64,000 nt of DNA from Amycolatopsis thermophila (lineage in GTDB: Bacteria; Actinomycetota; Actinomycetes; Mycobacteriales; Pseudonocardiaceae): NCBI RefSeq assembly GCF_030814215.1, contig NZ_JAUSUT010000001.1, positions 806,001 through 870,000 of the forward strand, in the 5' to 3' direction. The position numbers were made by a program, and so were the translations under genes. A model generated the notes under the pieces. It was given only the letters and a program-made list of their open reading frames with translations. It was not told the DNA's origin and ran no database searches. Positions 8,274 to 17,200 of the stretch are shown here, in pieces. Each line of letters opens with the position of its first letter. Within the stretch, counting starts at the first letter, position 1.

Positions 8274-9488
8274 ATGAGCGAGCGCACGACCTGCCTCGTG
8301 GCCGGTGGCGGACCGGCCGGAATGGTGCTCGGGCTGCTGCTCGCGCGGGCCGGGGTCGAGGTGACGGTGCTGGAGAAGCACGCCGATTTCCTGCGGGATT
8401 TCCGCGGCGACACGGTGCACCCGTCCACGTTGCAGCTGCTGGACGAGCTCGGGCTGGGCGAGCGGTTCGCGAAGCTCCCGCAGAGCAGGCTGGAGACCGT
8501 TTCGCTGCCCGGGCCGCCGGCTTTGACGATCGCCGATTTCCGGCAGCTGAAGGTGCCGCACCCCTACGTCGCGATGGTGCCGCAGTGGGACCTCCTCGAC
8601 CTGCTGGCCGAGGCGGGTCAGGCGGAGCCGGACTTCCACCTGCGGATGAACACCGAGGTCACCGAGCTGGTGCGGGAGCGGGGCCGCGTCGCCGGGGTGC
8701 GCTACACGACGGCCGACGGTCATCGCGGCGAGATCCGCGCGGACCTGGTCGTCGGTTGTGACGGTCGGTGGTCCGCGGTGCGGCGCGGCGCCGGTCTGCG
8801 TCCCCGTGAATTCCCGGTGCCGATCGACACGTGGTGGTTCCGGCTGCCGCGCGAGGCGGGCGAGAACCCCGCGCTGATGCCGGAAATGCATCACGGCCAG
8901 TTCGCGGTGCTCATCCCGCGGGAGGACTATTTCCAGATCGCCTACCTGGCCCCGAAAGGATTCGACGCGCGATTGCGGGCCGAGGGCGTCGACGCGTTCC
9001 GGGAGCGGGTCCGCACGGTGGTCCCCGCCCTGGCCGGCAAGGTCGACGCGATCGAGTCGATGGACGACGTGAAGCACCTCGACGTCCGGCTGAACCTGTT
9101 GCCGCGCTGGCACCGCGAAGGCGTGTTGTGCATCGGCGACGCGGCGCACGCCATGTCGCCCATCGGTGGGGTGGGGATCAACCTGGCGGTGCAGGACGCG
9201 GTCGCGACGGCGCGGTTGCTGGCGGAGCCGCTACGGCGGGGCCGGGTGACCGGGCGGGAACTGGCGCGAGTGCGGCGGCGCCGGCTGGTGCCGACGCTGG
9301 TGGTGCAGGCGATCCAGCGGGTGATGCACCGGGCGGTGATCCGGCCGGTGATCGAGGGCCGGCGTGAGGGAGCGCCGAAGTCACTGGTGAGGCTGATGAA
9401 CGCCCTCCCGGCGGCGCGTCGGGTGCCGGCGTACGTGATCGGAGTGGGCCTGCTGCCCGAGCACGCGCCGAACTGGGCCCGGCGGTGA
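8274..9488 (+). CDS. FAD-dependent aromatic monooxygenase-like oxidoreductase
   Basis: A 404-aa group A flavoprotein monooxygenase related to PHBH/UbiH enzymes. The FAD Rossmann motif is VAGGGPAGMVLG (9-20), a DG-type motif VVGCDGRWSAVR lies near residue 160, and GDAAHAMSPIGGVGINLAVQDA-type residues near 290 bind the flavin ribityl and pyrophosphate. ATG 8274 is preferred over 8265 because AAGGGG (8259-8264) touches the first ATG but is 9 nt from the second. Such enzymes hydroxylate aromatic or polyketide substrates. There is no accompanying pathway here, so the substrate is unknown. The gene is followed by a long repeat-rich gap. Confidence 0.88.
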   Translation: MSERTTCLVAGGGPAGMVLGLLLARAGVEVTVLEKHADFLRDFRGDTVHPSTLQLLDELGLGERFAKLPQSRLETVSLPGPPALTIADFRQLKVPHPYVAMVPQWDLLDLLAEAGQAEPDFHLRMNTEVTELVRERGRVAGVRYTTADGHRGEIRADLVVGCDGRWSAVRRGAGLRPREFPVPIDTWWFRLPREAGENPALMPEMHHGQFAVLIPREDYFQIAYLAPKGFDARLRAEGVDAFRERVRTVVPALAGKVDAIESMDDVKHLDVRLNLLPRWHREGVLCIGDAAHAMSPIGGVGINLAVQDAVATARLLAEPLRRGRVTGRELARVRRRRLVPTLVVQAIQRVMHRAVIRPVIEGRREGAPKSLVRLMNALPAARRVPAYVIGVGLLPEHAPNWARR

Positions 9489-9648
9489 CTTTCGGCGGGG
9501 ACGGGGGCCTTTTCGGGGCGGGTGGGGGGTGGGGTAACGGAGCCGCCGCTACCCCACCCGCAAACCGATAGCCGGGGCACGGAATGTCCGGGGCCAACGC
9601 GACCGCTGGCTCATCCGGGGCCCTCGGTCCCACCCGGAAAACCCGCGG

Positions 9649-9899
9649 CCCGGCAACGCCAGGCGAGGCACGACGTCACCAGACCTCCCGGCAGCCGGCA
9701 ATGCAAGCCGACGAGAACCTTCCCAGACCTTCCCCGCACCCCCAGACACCCGGCAACGCTCGGGCAAGCACAGGCCTCACAAGACCTCCCGGCGGCCCGC
9801 AACGCCAGGCGAGGCGCGACCTCACCAGACCTCCCCCACACCCCCAGACACCCGGCAACGCGAGGCGAGCCGCGACGTCACCAGACCTCCCCCGCCCCC
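9649..9899. repeat. five-unit imperfect tandem repeat
   Basis: Units begin at 9649, 9695, 9749, 9796 and 9851 (46, 54, 47, 55 and about 49 nt). Each starts with (C)CCGGCAACG or a near variant and carries a degenerate core ending in CACCAGACCTCCC. Units 2 and 4 share an extra tail CACCCCCAGACA, so the array alternates long and short forms. There are no unique spacers, so it is not a CRISPR. Composition is C-rich on the plus strand. Confidence 0.8.
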
Positions 9900-9917
9900 G
9901 ATCCCCAGCCGTCTTTT

Positions 9918-9977
9918 GGTCGCCGATCAGGCGTGTCAAGGTACTCTTTCCCGCCTTGACACGCCTGCTCGGCGACC
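9918..9977. repeat. inverted repeat, 24-nt arms
   Basis: The left arm (9918-9941, beginning GGTCGCCGATCAGG) and the right arm (9954-9977, ending CTCGGCGACC) are complementary over 24 nt with one mismatch, around a 12-nt loop. TTTT precedes and GAAAA follows. Such a structure could form a stable RNA stem on either strand. Confidence 0.85.
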
Positions 9978-10031
9978 GAAAACACTTCACCCGGAGGGGG
10001 CGGGGGAGGTCGGCACCCAAGGTGACCGTTC

Positions 10032-10086
10032 GGCGCCGTGAGGCGCCTTCTTTTGAGCGCGTGAGCGCGGCTTTAAAGATCAAAAG
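10032..10086 (+). terminator. terminator-like hairpins
   Basis: GGCGCC, loop GTGA, GGCGCC is followed at once by TTCTTTT (10032-10054), a classic intrinsic terminator on the plus strand. A second small GCGC-GTGA-GCGC hairpin follows, and the pair is flanked by CTTTTGA (10050-10056) and TCAAAAG (10080-10086). It lies about 550 bases after the monooxygenase, so it may serve a noncoding transcript instead. Confidence 0.55.
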
Positions 10087-10156
10087 ATGTCCTCGCCGGA
10101 CGGGCAGGCTCCGGAATGACCGGGGAGCGTTGTCGGCTCGCCTTGAGTGGGTGGTC

Positions 10157-10303
10157 GCTGGGTGGTCATCCCGTCGCCTGATTGAGGCCTATCACTGTGA
10201 GCCAGGCCCGCACGCTTTGGTCTTTCGGCTCGCGACCCGGCGCAGGGTGCGGGCCTGGCTCACAGTGATGTGACGGCCTCAGGCGACGGGATGACCACCC
10301 AGC
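10157..10303. repeat. long inverted repeat, 57-nt arms
   Basis: The left arm (10157-10213) and right arm (10247-10303) are complementary along their whole length. The outer 25 nt and inner 23 nt match perfectly, separated by a short unpaired bulge. The loop is 33 nt (10214-10246). The element stops 23 nt from the stop codon of the minus-strand FAH-family gene. It could be a very strong terminator, a MITE-like insertion or a structured RNA. Confidence 0.9.
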
Positions 10304-10325
10304 TCTCTTTAGGGCACAAGCGTCG

Positions 10326-11084
10326 CTAGGCGTTGTGGACCGGGTTGGTCAGCGTGCCGATTCCCTCGATGGTGATCGAGACCGTCTGGCCATCGGTGAT
10401 CTGGCCGACGCCCGCGGGCGTGCCGGTGAGGATCACGTCCCCGGGGAGGAGCGTCATCACCCCGGACACGAACTCCACCAGGTCGGGGATCTTGTGGATC
10501 AGCAGCGACGTCCGGGAGTCCTGCTTGACCTCACCGTCGACCTCGGTGCGGATCGCCAGGTCGGACGCGTCCACCGACGTCTCGATCCACGGGCCGAGCG
10601 GGCAGAACGTGTCGAACCCCTTGGCACGACCCCACTGGCCGTCCGCCTTCTGCAGGTCCCGCGCGCTCACGTCGTTGGCGATCGTGTAACCCAGGATCGC
10701 CGCGGGGGCCTGGGCGGCCTTCACGTTGCGGATCGGCTGGCCGATCACCACCGCGAGCTCGCCTTCGAAGTCGACGCGTTCGGACGCGGCCGGCAGGCGG
10801 ATGGCCGCGTTCGGGCCGATGACGCTCGTCGACGGCTTCAGGAACATCATCGGCGACTTCGGCACCTCGTTGCCGAACTCGGCCGCGTGCTCCGCGTAGT
10901 TGCGGCCGATCGCGATGACCTTCGACGGCAGGATCGGCGCGAGCAACCGCACGTCGGCCAGCGAGAACCGCTTGCCGGTGTAGTTCGGCCGGCCGAACGG
11001 GTGGTCGGCGATCTCCAGGAGCTCGTCGCCGTCCACGGACGCGAACGCGACTCCACCGGAATGAGCAACTCGAGCTAGACGCAC
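10326..11084 (-). CDS. fumarylacetoacetate hydrolase family protein
   Basis: A 252-aa FAH-superfamily enzyme. The acidic metal-binding motif appears as DFEGELAVVIG, with the Glu-Gly-Glu pattern (about 102-112), after KVIAIGRNYAEHA (about 55-67); LTGTPAGVG near the C-terminus is the other conserved loop. Members are fumarylpyruvate or acylpyruvate hydrolases, oxaloacetate decarboxylases or related isomerases. The substrate is undetermined. GTG 11084 gives the MRLARVAHSG start typical of actinobacterial homologues. It lies just after cimA on the same strand (82 nt), and the same neighbour is found near gltX in mycobacteria (Rv2993c, from memory). Confidence 0.88.
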   Translation of the reverse strand: MRLARVAHSGGVAFASVDGDELLEIADHPFGRPNYTGKRFSLADVRLLAPILPSKVIAIGRNYAEHAAEFGNEVPKSPMMFLKPSTSVIGPNAAIRLPAASERVDFEGELAVVIGQPIRNVKAAQAPAAILGYTIANDVSARDLQKADGQWGRAKGFDTFCPLGPWIETSVDASDLAIRTEVDGEVKQDSRTSLLIHKIPDLVEFVSGVMTLLPGDVILTGTPAGVGQITDGQTVSITIEGIGTLTNPVHNA

Positions 11085-11166
11085 GCCCCCAAGCCTAGTC
11101 AGCGCCCCCCACCCGGTCACGCGGGTGGTCGGTGACAGCGGACCGGCCGCAGGAGGCGTGCCCGGT

Positions 11167-12774
11167 TCAGCCGCGCAGGCTCTTGTGCACCAGGGCGTCG
11201 CACAACGCGAGCCAGCTGGCCTCCACGATGCTGCCGTGCACGCCCACCGTCGTCCATTCCCGGTCGCCGTCGCTGGAGTTCAGCAACACGCGGGTGACCG
11301 CGTCGGTCCCCGGGTGGCTGGGCAGGATGCGGACCTTGTAGTCGGCCAGCTCGACAGTGTCCAACCAGGACAGCAACGGCGACAGCGCCTTGCGCAGGGC
11401 GGCGTCCAGCGCGTGCACGGGGCCGTTGCCCTCGGCGGTGGCGATCACCCGTTCACCCTTCACGTGCACCTTCACCGTCGCCTCGGAGATCACCTCGCCG
11501 TCGCTGCGGTGGTCCAGCACGACCCGGTAGGACTCGAGCGTGAACGGCGGCTCGGCCGGGCCGTCGACCTCCTGGCGCAGCAGCAGTTCCAGCGAGGCGT
11601 CGGCGGCTTCGAACGACCAGCCCTCCGCCTCCAGCCGCTTGACCTTCGTCACCGCGTTGGTGACCGCGTCAGGCCGGCCGGCAAGGTCCACCCCGAGCTC
11701 ACGTCCCTTGAGCTCGAGACTGGCCCTGCCGGCCATCTCGGTGACCAGGACCCGCATGTCGTTGCCGACGGAGGTTGGATCGATGTGGTTGTACAACAAC
11801 GGATCCACCTTGATCGCACTCGCGTGCAGCCCCGCCTTGTGGGCGAAGGCCGAAGCCCCGACGTAGGCCTGGTGGGTGTCGGGGGCGATGTTCGCGATTT
11901 CGGCAAGGGCATGGGAGACGCGGGTCAGCTCGGCCTCGGCCCCGGTCGGGAGCACGTCCATGCCGAGCTTGGTCACGAGGTTTCCCGTCACGGCGAACAG
12001 ATCGGCGTTGCCGGCCCGTTCCCCGTACCCGTTCGCGGTGCACTGCACGTGCGTCGCGCCGGCCTGGACCGCCGCGATGCTGTTGGCCACCGCGCAGGAC
12101 GTGTCGTCCTGGCAGTGGATGCCGAGCCGGAACCCGGTGCGGCCGGCTACCTCCCGCACCGTGTCGGCGATCCCGAGCGGCAACTGGCCGCCGTTGGTGT
12201 CGCACAACACGACGACGTCCGCACCGGCGGTCGCGGCGGCGTCGAGCACGCGCAGCGAGGTGTCCGGGTCGAAGGCGTAGCCGTCGAAGAAGTGCTCGGC
12301 GTCGAGGAAGACGCGGCGGCCCTCGCCGACCAGGAAGGCGACGGTGTCGGCCACCATCGCGCAGGCCTCGTCGACGTCCACCCGCAGGGCCCGCTCGATG
12401 TGGCGCCGGTCGGACTTCGCGACCAGTGTGATCACCGGCGCCCGCGAGTCGAGCAGCGCGCGCACCTGCGCGTCCTCGGCCGCGGTCGTCCCGGCCTTGC
12501 GGGTCGAGCCGAACGCCACCAGCGCCGCGTGCTTCAGCGTCAGCTCACCCGCCGCCGCGCGGGCGAAGAACTCGGTGTCCTTCGGCAACGCGCCCGGCCA
12601 GCCGCCCTCGATGAAACCCACCCCCAGCTCGTCGAGCAGCCGCGCGACCGCGAGCTTGTCCGCCACCGAGTAGGAAACGCCCTCGCGCTGAGCACCGTCC
12701 CGCAACGTGGTGTCGTACAGGTGGAAGTCGTCACCGAGCGGCAGTCCGGCGGGTTCCGTGCGGGTCACGGTCAT
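11167..12774 (-). CDS. cimA: citramalate synthase
   Basis: CimA, 535 aa, condenses pyruvate and acetyl-CoA to (R)-citramalate, the threonine-independent entry to isoleucine synthesis. LeuCD and LeuB, encoded nearby, would carry out the next steps. The N-terminal HMGL-like TIM barrel has YDTTLRDGAQREG (20-32) and the metal and substrate residues GIHCQDDTSCAVAN. The C-terminal part (about 390-530) is the LeuA-type allosteric dimer domain. Length and domain order fit CimA better than isopropylmalate synthase. Upstream lies a leader peptide with three consecutive isoleucine codons and an intrinsic terminator, strong evidence for isoleucine-responsive attenuation. Confidence 0.94.
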   Translation of the reverse strand: MTVTRTEPAGLPLGDDFHLYDTTLRDGAQREGVSYSVADKLAVARLLDELGVGFIEGGWPGALPKDTEFFARAAAGELTLKHAALVAFGSTRKAGTTAAEDAQVRALLDSRAPVITLVAKSDRRHIERALRVDVDEACAMVADTVAFLVGEGRRVFLDAEHFFDGYAFDPDTSLRVLDAAATAGADVVVLCDTNGGQLPLGIADTVREVAGRTGFRLGIHCQDDTSCAVANSIAAVQAGATHVQCTANGYGERAGNADLFAVTGNLVTKLGMDVLPTGAEAELTRVSHALAEIANIAPDTHQAYVGASAFAHKAGLHASAIKVDPLLYNHIDPTSVGNDMRVLVTEMAGRASLELKGRELGVDLAGRPDAVTNAVTKVKRLEAEGWSFEAADASLELLLRQEVDGPAEPPFTLESYRVVLDHRSDGEVISEATVKVHVKGERVIATAEGNGPVHALDAALRKALSPLLSWLDTVELADYKVRILPSHPGTDAVTRVLLNSSDGDREWTTVGVHGSIVEASWLALCDALVHKSLRG

Positions 12775-12815
12775 CTCCTATGCGGTGGTGGGAGGCTTCT
12801 CGGGCAACAAAAAAA

Positions 12816-12835
12816 CCTCCCGCGGATGCGAGAGG
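12816..12835 (-). terminator. cimA attenuator terminator
   Basis: On the minus strand CCTCTCGC pairs with GCGGGAGG (8 bp, one G-U) around ATCC, followed immediately by seven U (12809-12815). It lies 28 nt after the leader-peptide stop and about 35 nt before cimA. An upstream hairpin (GTGTCCG-CAT-CGGACAC, extended by GCGCGCC/GGCGCGC) forms the alternative fold expected of an attenuator. Confidence 0.88.
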
Positions 12836-12863
12836 TCTGCGCGCCAGGTGTCCGATGCGGACA

Positions 12864-12908
12864 CTACCCGGCGCGCCTGCCGATAATGATCACGGCGAAA
12901 GAAGCCAT
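12864..12908 (-). CDS. cimA leader peptide (attenuator)
   Basis: A 14-codon reading frame encodes MASFAVIIIGRRAG. The run Val-Ile-Ile-Ile (GTG ATC ATT ATC) is what a branched-chain amino acid leader needs to stall ribosomes when charged tRNA-Ile is scarce. It is followed by a nested hairpin and a terminator with a U7 tract before cimA. A promoter reading TTGCCC, 18-nt spacer, CATGAT ends 6 nt before the ATG, so the leader is probably translated from a leaderless message. An overlapping frame (MMRLWLLSP, starting 15 nt upstream) also exists. The isoleucine-rich frame fits the biology better. No experimental evidence is available here. Confidence 0.82.
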   Translation of the reverse strand: MASFAVIIIGRRAG

Positions 12909-12948
12909 AGCCGCATCATGCCACACCGCCGCCCGGCGGGGCAAAAAT

Positions 12949-12990
12949 GCGGTGAAGGCCACCCCCGGGACCGGGGATGGCCTTCACCGC
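12949..12990 (-). terminator. leuB terminator
   Basis: GCGGTGAAGGCCA and TGGCCTTCACCGC arms (13 bp) plus four further C-G pairs form a long hairpin after the leuB stop. On the minus strand it is followed by ATTTTT. It separates leuB from the cimA promoter, whose -35 element starts just beyond. Confidence 0.88.
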
Positions 12991-13001
12991 GGGGAAAACG
13001 A

Positions 13002-14045
13002 TCAGCCGACGGCCCGCGTGTTCGACGACACCAGCGCCGCCAGGCGGTCGCCGATCGCCTGGGTGGTGCCCGGGTTCGCCTGGTCGCGGGTGGCCAGGTC
13101 GAACGCGACGGACGCCTCGATCCGGCGGGCCGCCTCGCGCTGGCCCAGGTGGTCCAGCAGCAGCGACACCGACAGCACGGCGGCGGTCGGGTCGGCGATG
13201 CCCTGCCCGGCGATGTCCGGCGCGCTGCCGTGCACCGGCTCGAACATGCTCGGGTTGCGGCGGGTGATGTCCAGGTTGCCGCTGGCCGCCAGGCCGATGC
13301 CACCGGTCACCGCGGCCGCCAGGTCGGTGATGATGTCGCCGAACAGGTTGTCGGTGACGATCACGTCGAAGCGGGACGGGTCGGTGACCATGTGGATCGT
13401 CGCGGCGTCGACGTGCGAGTAGGAGACCGTGACCTCCGGGTGCTCGAGCGACACCTCCTCCACGATCCGCGACCACAACGAGCCGGCGTGCAGCAGCACG
13501 TTGGTCTTGTGCACCAGCGTGAGGTGCTTGCGCGGCCGCTCCTCGGCCCGCTTGAACGCGTCGGACACCACGCGGCGGATGCCGAACGCGGTGTTGACGC
13601 TCACCTCGGTGGCGATCTCGTGCTCGGTGTCCTTGCGCAGCAGACCACCGTTGCCCGCGTACGGGCCTTCGGTGCCCTCCCGCACGACGACCATGTCGAT
13701 CTCGGCGTTCGAGTCGGCCAGCGGGCCGCGCACGCCCGGGTACAGCTTGGCCGGGCGCAGGTTCACGTGGTGGTCCAGCTCGAACCGCAGGCGGAGCAGC
13801 AGGCCCCGCTCGAGGATGCCGCTGGGCACGGTCGGGTCGCCGACCGCGCCCAGCAGGATCGCGTCGTGCTGCCGGAGCTCGCCCAGGACCGACTCGGGCA
13901 GCAGCTCGCCGGTGGCGTGCCAGCGGGCCGCGCCGAGGTCGTAGTTCGTGTACTCCACGGTCGGGGCGACCTCGCCGAGTACCTTCAGGGCCTCGGTGAT
14001 CACTTCGGGACCGATCCCATCACCTGGGATCACCGCGAGCCGCAT
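13002..14045 (-). CDS. leuB: 3-isopropylmalate dehydrogenase
   Basis: LeuB, 347 aa, oxidatively decarboxylates 3-isopropylmalate with NAD; in the citramalate route it also acts on the methylmalate intermediate. Visible motifs are the N-terminal [11 protein letters not shown] (5-15), [13 protein letters not shown] around 132-144, the metal site in [18 protein letters not shown] and the NAD site in [18 protein letters not shown]. Start ATG 14045 has GGAGGTG upstream and gives the family's [10 protein letters not shown] start; a longer frame beginning at 14135 adds 30 residues of non-family sequence. It is upstream of cimA but separated from it by a terminator and promoter. Confidence 0.97.
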   Translation of the reverse strand: MRLAVIPGDGIGPEVITEALKVLGEVAPTVEYTNYDLGAARWHATGELLPESVLGELRQHDAILLGAVGDPTVPSGILERGLLLRLRFELDHHVNLRPAKLYPGVRGPLADSNAEIDMVVVREGTEGPYAGNGGLLRKDTEHEIATEVSVNTAFGIRRVVSDAFKRAEERPRKHLTLVHKTNVLLHAGSLWSRIVEEVSLEHPEVTVSYSHVDAATIHMVTDPSRFDVIVTDNLFGDIITDLAAAVTGGIGLAASGNLDITRRNPSMFEPVHGSAPDIAGQGIADPTAAVLSVSLLLDHLGQREAARRIEASVAFDLATRDQANPGTTQAIGDRLAALVSSNTRAVG

Positions 14046-14213
14046 CAGACACCTCCGTCGATCAGGGCCACGGGGCTCGTTGCGCACCCGTTTGCCCACA
14101 TACTCCAGCGACGGCAGGTTACCGGCTGTCGCCAACGGACCGAAGCGGCACCACCCTTATGACGGAATCTCCCGACAAGTGAGACACCCGGATGGCGGAT
14201 TGAGCCCGGATGT

Positions 14214-17200
14214 TCAGGGGCGGCTACCCCCGTTCACCCGGATCACGCTCACCCGGTCGCCGTTGCCGTTGTGGTGCTCCAGCGCCAGCAACCCGAGCAC
14301 GGTATCGGTCTGCGCCGTCTGCGGGTTGCGCGTCACCGTCAGCGCCGTGCCGGGCTTCGCCGAGTACACCAGTGCGGCCCCGTTGGCGCCCGAGACCGAG
14401 TAGCCCGGGGCGAGCGCGTCGAACGTCATCGCCGTGTCGATCGAGTCGATGAGCCCGTTCGTGCTGCCCGGCGCCACGTAGTACCCGGCGGTGCCGACGG
14501 CGTAGCTGATTTTGTGCGAGGCTGCGTTCGGGTCGATCCCCAGCGCGGCGATGCTGACCGGCAGCAGCACGACGTTGGTGTCGAACACGTTGGTGTCCAC
14601 GTCGCCGAGCTGTCCGTTGACCGCCTGCACGTCCACGGTCGGGAAGCCCTGGGCGTTGAGGTCGACGGTGTTGACCAGCCACACGTCGGTGCCGCTGGGC
14701 TTGGTCACGTAGGACTCGAAGTCCGGCTTGCCGTCCCCGCTGGTGTCGATGTCGACGAACGGGATCGTGTTGCTGCCCAGGTTCGCCCAGTTGCCCCAGG
14801 TCGAGATCCCGAACGCCAGCAGCGCCTGGTCCGCGTGCCCCTCCTGGCGGGCCTGCGCGATGTTCGACGCCGCGCCGACGTACTGCAGGTCACCGCCCTT
14901 GGCCGTGTCGTTGATGGTGCAGCCCTCGGTCACCCGGCCGCGGCACTCCGGCAGCTTCGGCGACTGGCCCTGCAGCTCCAGGACGCTGATCAGCGACTCG
15001 TAGCGCTGGCTGCCGGTGCCCTGGTCGACTCCCCGGCCGGTCAGCGAGAAGCGCGCCGTGTCCGCCTGGAAGTCCAGCGTCTTCGGCGCCCCGATCGCCG
15101 AGACCGGCTTGGGCGCCGAGTACACCGGCACGCGCAACGCGGTGCCGAACCCACCGAGCGGCGTGAGCACGACCCGCCCCGACGCGTCGGCGACGAACTG
15201 CCGCGCCAGCCCGGCCTGCTCGGTCGCGACCGTCGGGTCGATGACCTTGCGCAGCGCGGTGGGATCGGTGATCCGCAGCGTGACGCGGACCGTCGCGGTG
15301 CCGTGCGGCGCCACCGTCACCGAACGGTCCGACAGCTGGTACTGCACGCCGGGCAGGTTGGTGATGCCCTCGTACGCCACGTTGTAGCGGGCCCAGCTGT
15401 CGCCCTTGTTGACCACCTGGATCGTCTTCGTCAGCGTGACCGGCTTGCTCACCTCGACCGTGCCGAAGGTGACGCTCACCGCGCCCCGGTCGTCCCGCGA
15501 GTAGGCCAGCACCTGGTCGTTGAGCGCGGCCTGGGTGTCCAGCCGTCCGGCGCCGACCCGCTGCGGCGCGTACGTCTTGCCGTCGGCGACGATGTCGTGC
15601 CCGGCGGTGTTCATCACCAGGGCCTTGATCTCCTCGACCGACCACTCCGGGTGCGCCTGCCGCAGCAGCGCGGTGACGCCGGAGGTCAGCGGCGTGGCCA
15701 TCGACGTGCCGGACAGGACGGTGCGGTCGTTGCCGCTGCCGCGCAGCGCCGACGAGATCGTGTCACCGGGCGCGGACACGTCCGGCTTCACCGCCGGGCC
15801 GCGGACGCCGCGCGAGGTGAACGAGCTCGGGGTGTCCACGATCGCCGGGTCGTAGGTCTGCAGGCTCGCACGGCCGGCGCCGTAGAGGCGCACGGCCAGC
15901 GTGCCGGCGTTCAGCGCCGGGCGGATCTGGCCGGTGGCCGAGGCGGTGAACTGGAACATCGGGATGGCCGAGTTGCCCGCGATGCCCGCGGCGAAGTGCT
16001 CCAGGCTCGACGAGAGCAGGACGCCCTTGGCGCCGGCGGCCTGCGCGTTGTTGGCCCGCGCGGCCGAACCACAGACGCGGGTGGCGTCGTTGTCGTCCCA
16101 CTCCAGCCAGGCGAACCTGCCCGCGACGGCGGCCTTGTCGGCGTCGGAGAACGGCGCGCAGCCGTCGGCGTTGGCCGCGGACAGCTTCACCGCCGGTGCG
16201 GTCGTGTCCAGGGTGTCGTAGCCGGCGTAGCTCTGGCTGTACTGGCCGCCCTTCGGGCCCGCCACGTCGCCGGGCGCGGTCACGTCGGCCGCGTCGCGCA
16301 GCACCGAGATGTCCCGGCTGGACGCCACGGTCAGCGCCTCCGGGGTGTTGCCCGGCGAGCCGCCGACGTCGTAGAGGTCGCCGCCGTTGCCCTCAGCGAT
16401 GACCGACAGCACGTTGTTCGCGGCGAGCTTGCGCACGAACAGCGAGTCCGGGTCGTCCGGCGCGCCGAAGTCGCTGCCCAGCGACAGGTTGACGATGTCG
16501 AGGTGGTCGTCGAAGTCACCGTCGCCGTTGGGGTCCAGCGCCCAGTCCAGGGCCTGTGAGGTGACGTTGGTCGAGCCCGCGCACCCGAACACCTTGATCG
16601 CGTACAGCGAGGCCTTGGGTGCCATGCCCGGGCCGATCTTCATCGCGTTGAGGGAGTCCGCGGTCAGCTTCGAATAGTCGCCGGTGAAGGTGCTGCCGTC
16701 GGCGTTGACGCCGTAACCCGCGACGGTGCCGGCCACGTGGGTGCCGTGCTCGCCGCACGCGATCGGGTTCGGGTCCGGCTTCGGCGTGTCCGCGCCGTCG
16801 GTGGCCGCGTCGTACCCGTCGCCGACCAGGTCGGTGCCGCCGACCACCTTGGCGTTGGGGAACAGCGGTGTGGGGGCGGCGCGGTCGACCGAGTCGTAGG
16901 CCGCCTTCGTGCCGGGGCCGCCGAAGTCGGCGTGCGTGTAGTCGATGCCGTCGTCGATGACACCGACCCGGACGCCGTCGCCGAGCCGTCCGGTCTGCTG
17001 CCACGCGTTGAGGGTGTTGGTCAGCTGCGCGGTGCTGTTGTTGCTGCGGGTCTTCGGCACGACCGTGCGGATCGACGCGACGTCCGGGCGCGCGGCCAGT
17101 TCGCGGATCTTCGCGGCGTCGGCGGTCACCACCACACCGGACACCGCGTTCGCGGTCGAGTACAGGACTTCGGTGCCCGCGTCGGCCGAACGCAACTGGC

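Larger units (their letters stand above)
9489..10325. other. 837-bp gene-free, repeat-rich interval
   Basis: No reading frame here has gene-like composition; frames that stay open translate the repeats. The interval contains a five-unit imperfect tandem array (9649-9899), an inverted repeat with 24-nt arms (9918-9977), a terminator-like hairpin (10032-10054) and an inverted repeat with 57-nt arms (10157-10303). Few comparable gaps occur in the window. It could be an insertion scar, a transcriptional insulator between convergent genes or a noncoding RNA locus. Confidence 0.7.

Noticed and set aside
9649-9899. CRISPR array
   Set aside because: Units are imperfect and contiguous with no unique spacers, and no cas genes are in the window.
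9522-10273. Protein genes within the repeat-rich gap
   Set aside because: Frames there translate the tandem repeats into Pro/Arg-rich strings, lack ribosome sites, and both strands and several frames are equally open.
12894-12923. MMRLWLLSP as the cimA leader peptide
   Set aside because: It overlaps the isoleucine-rich leader in another frame, and stops too early to cover the hairpin arm. Leucine codons are also less expected for cimA.
14271-16559. A 762-codon plus-strand frame opposite the protease
   Set aside because: Typical antisense shadow of a GC-rich gene: Arg/Val/Gly-rich, no domain, no ribosome site.
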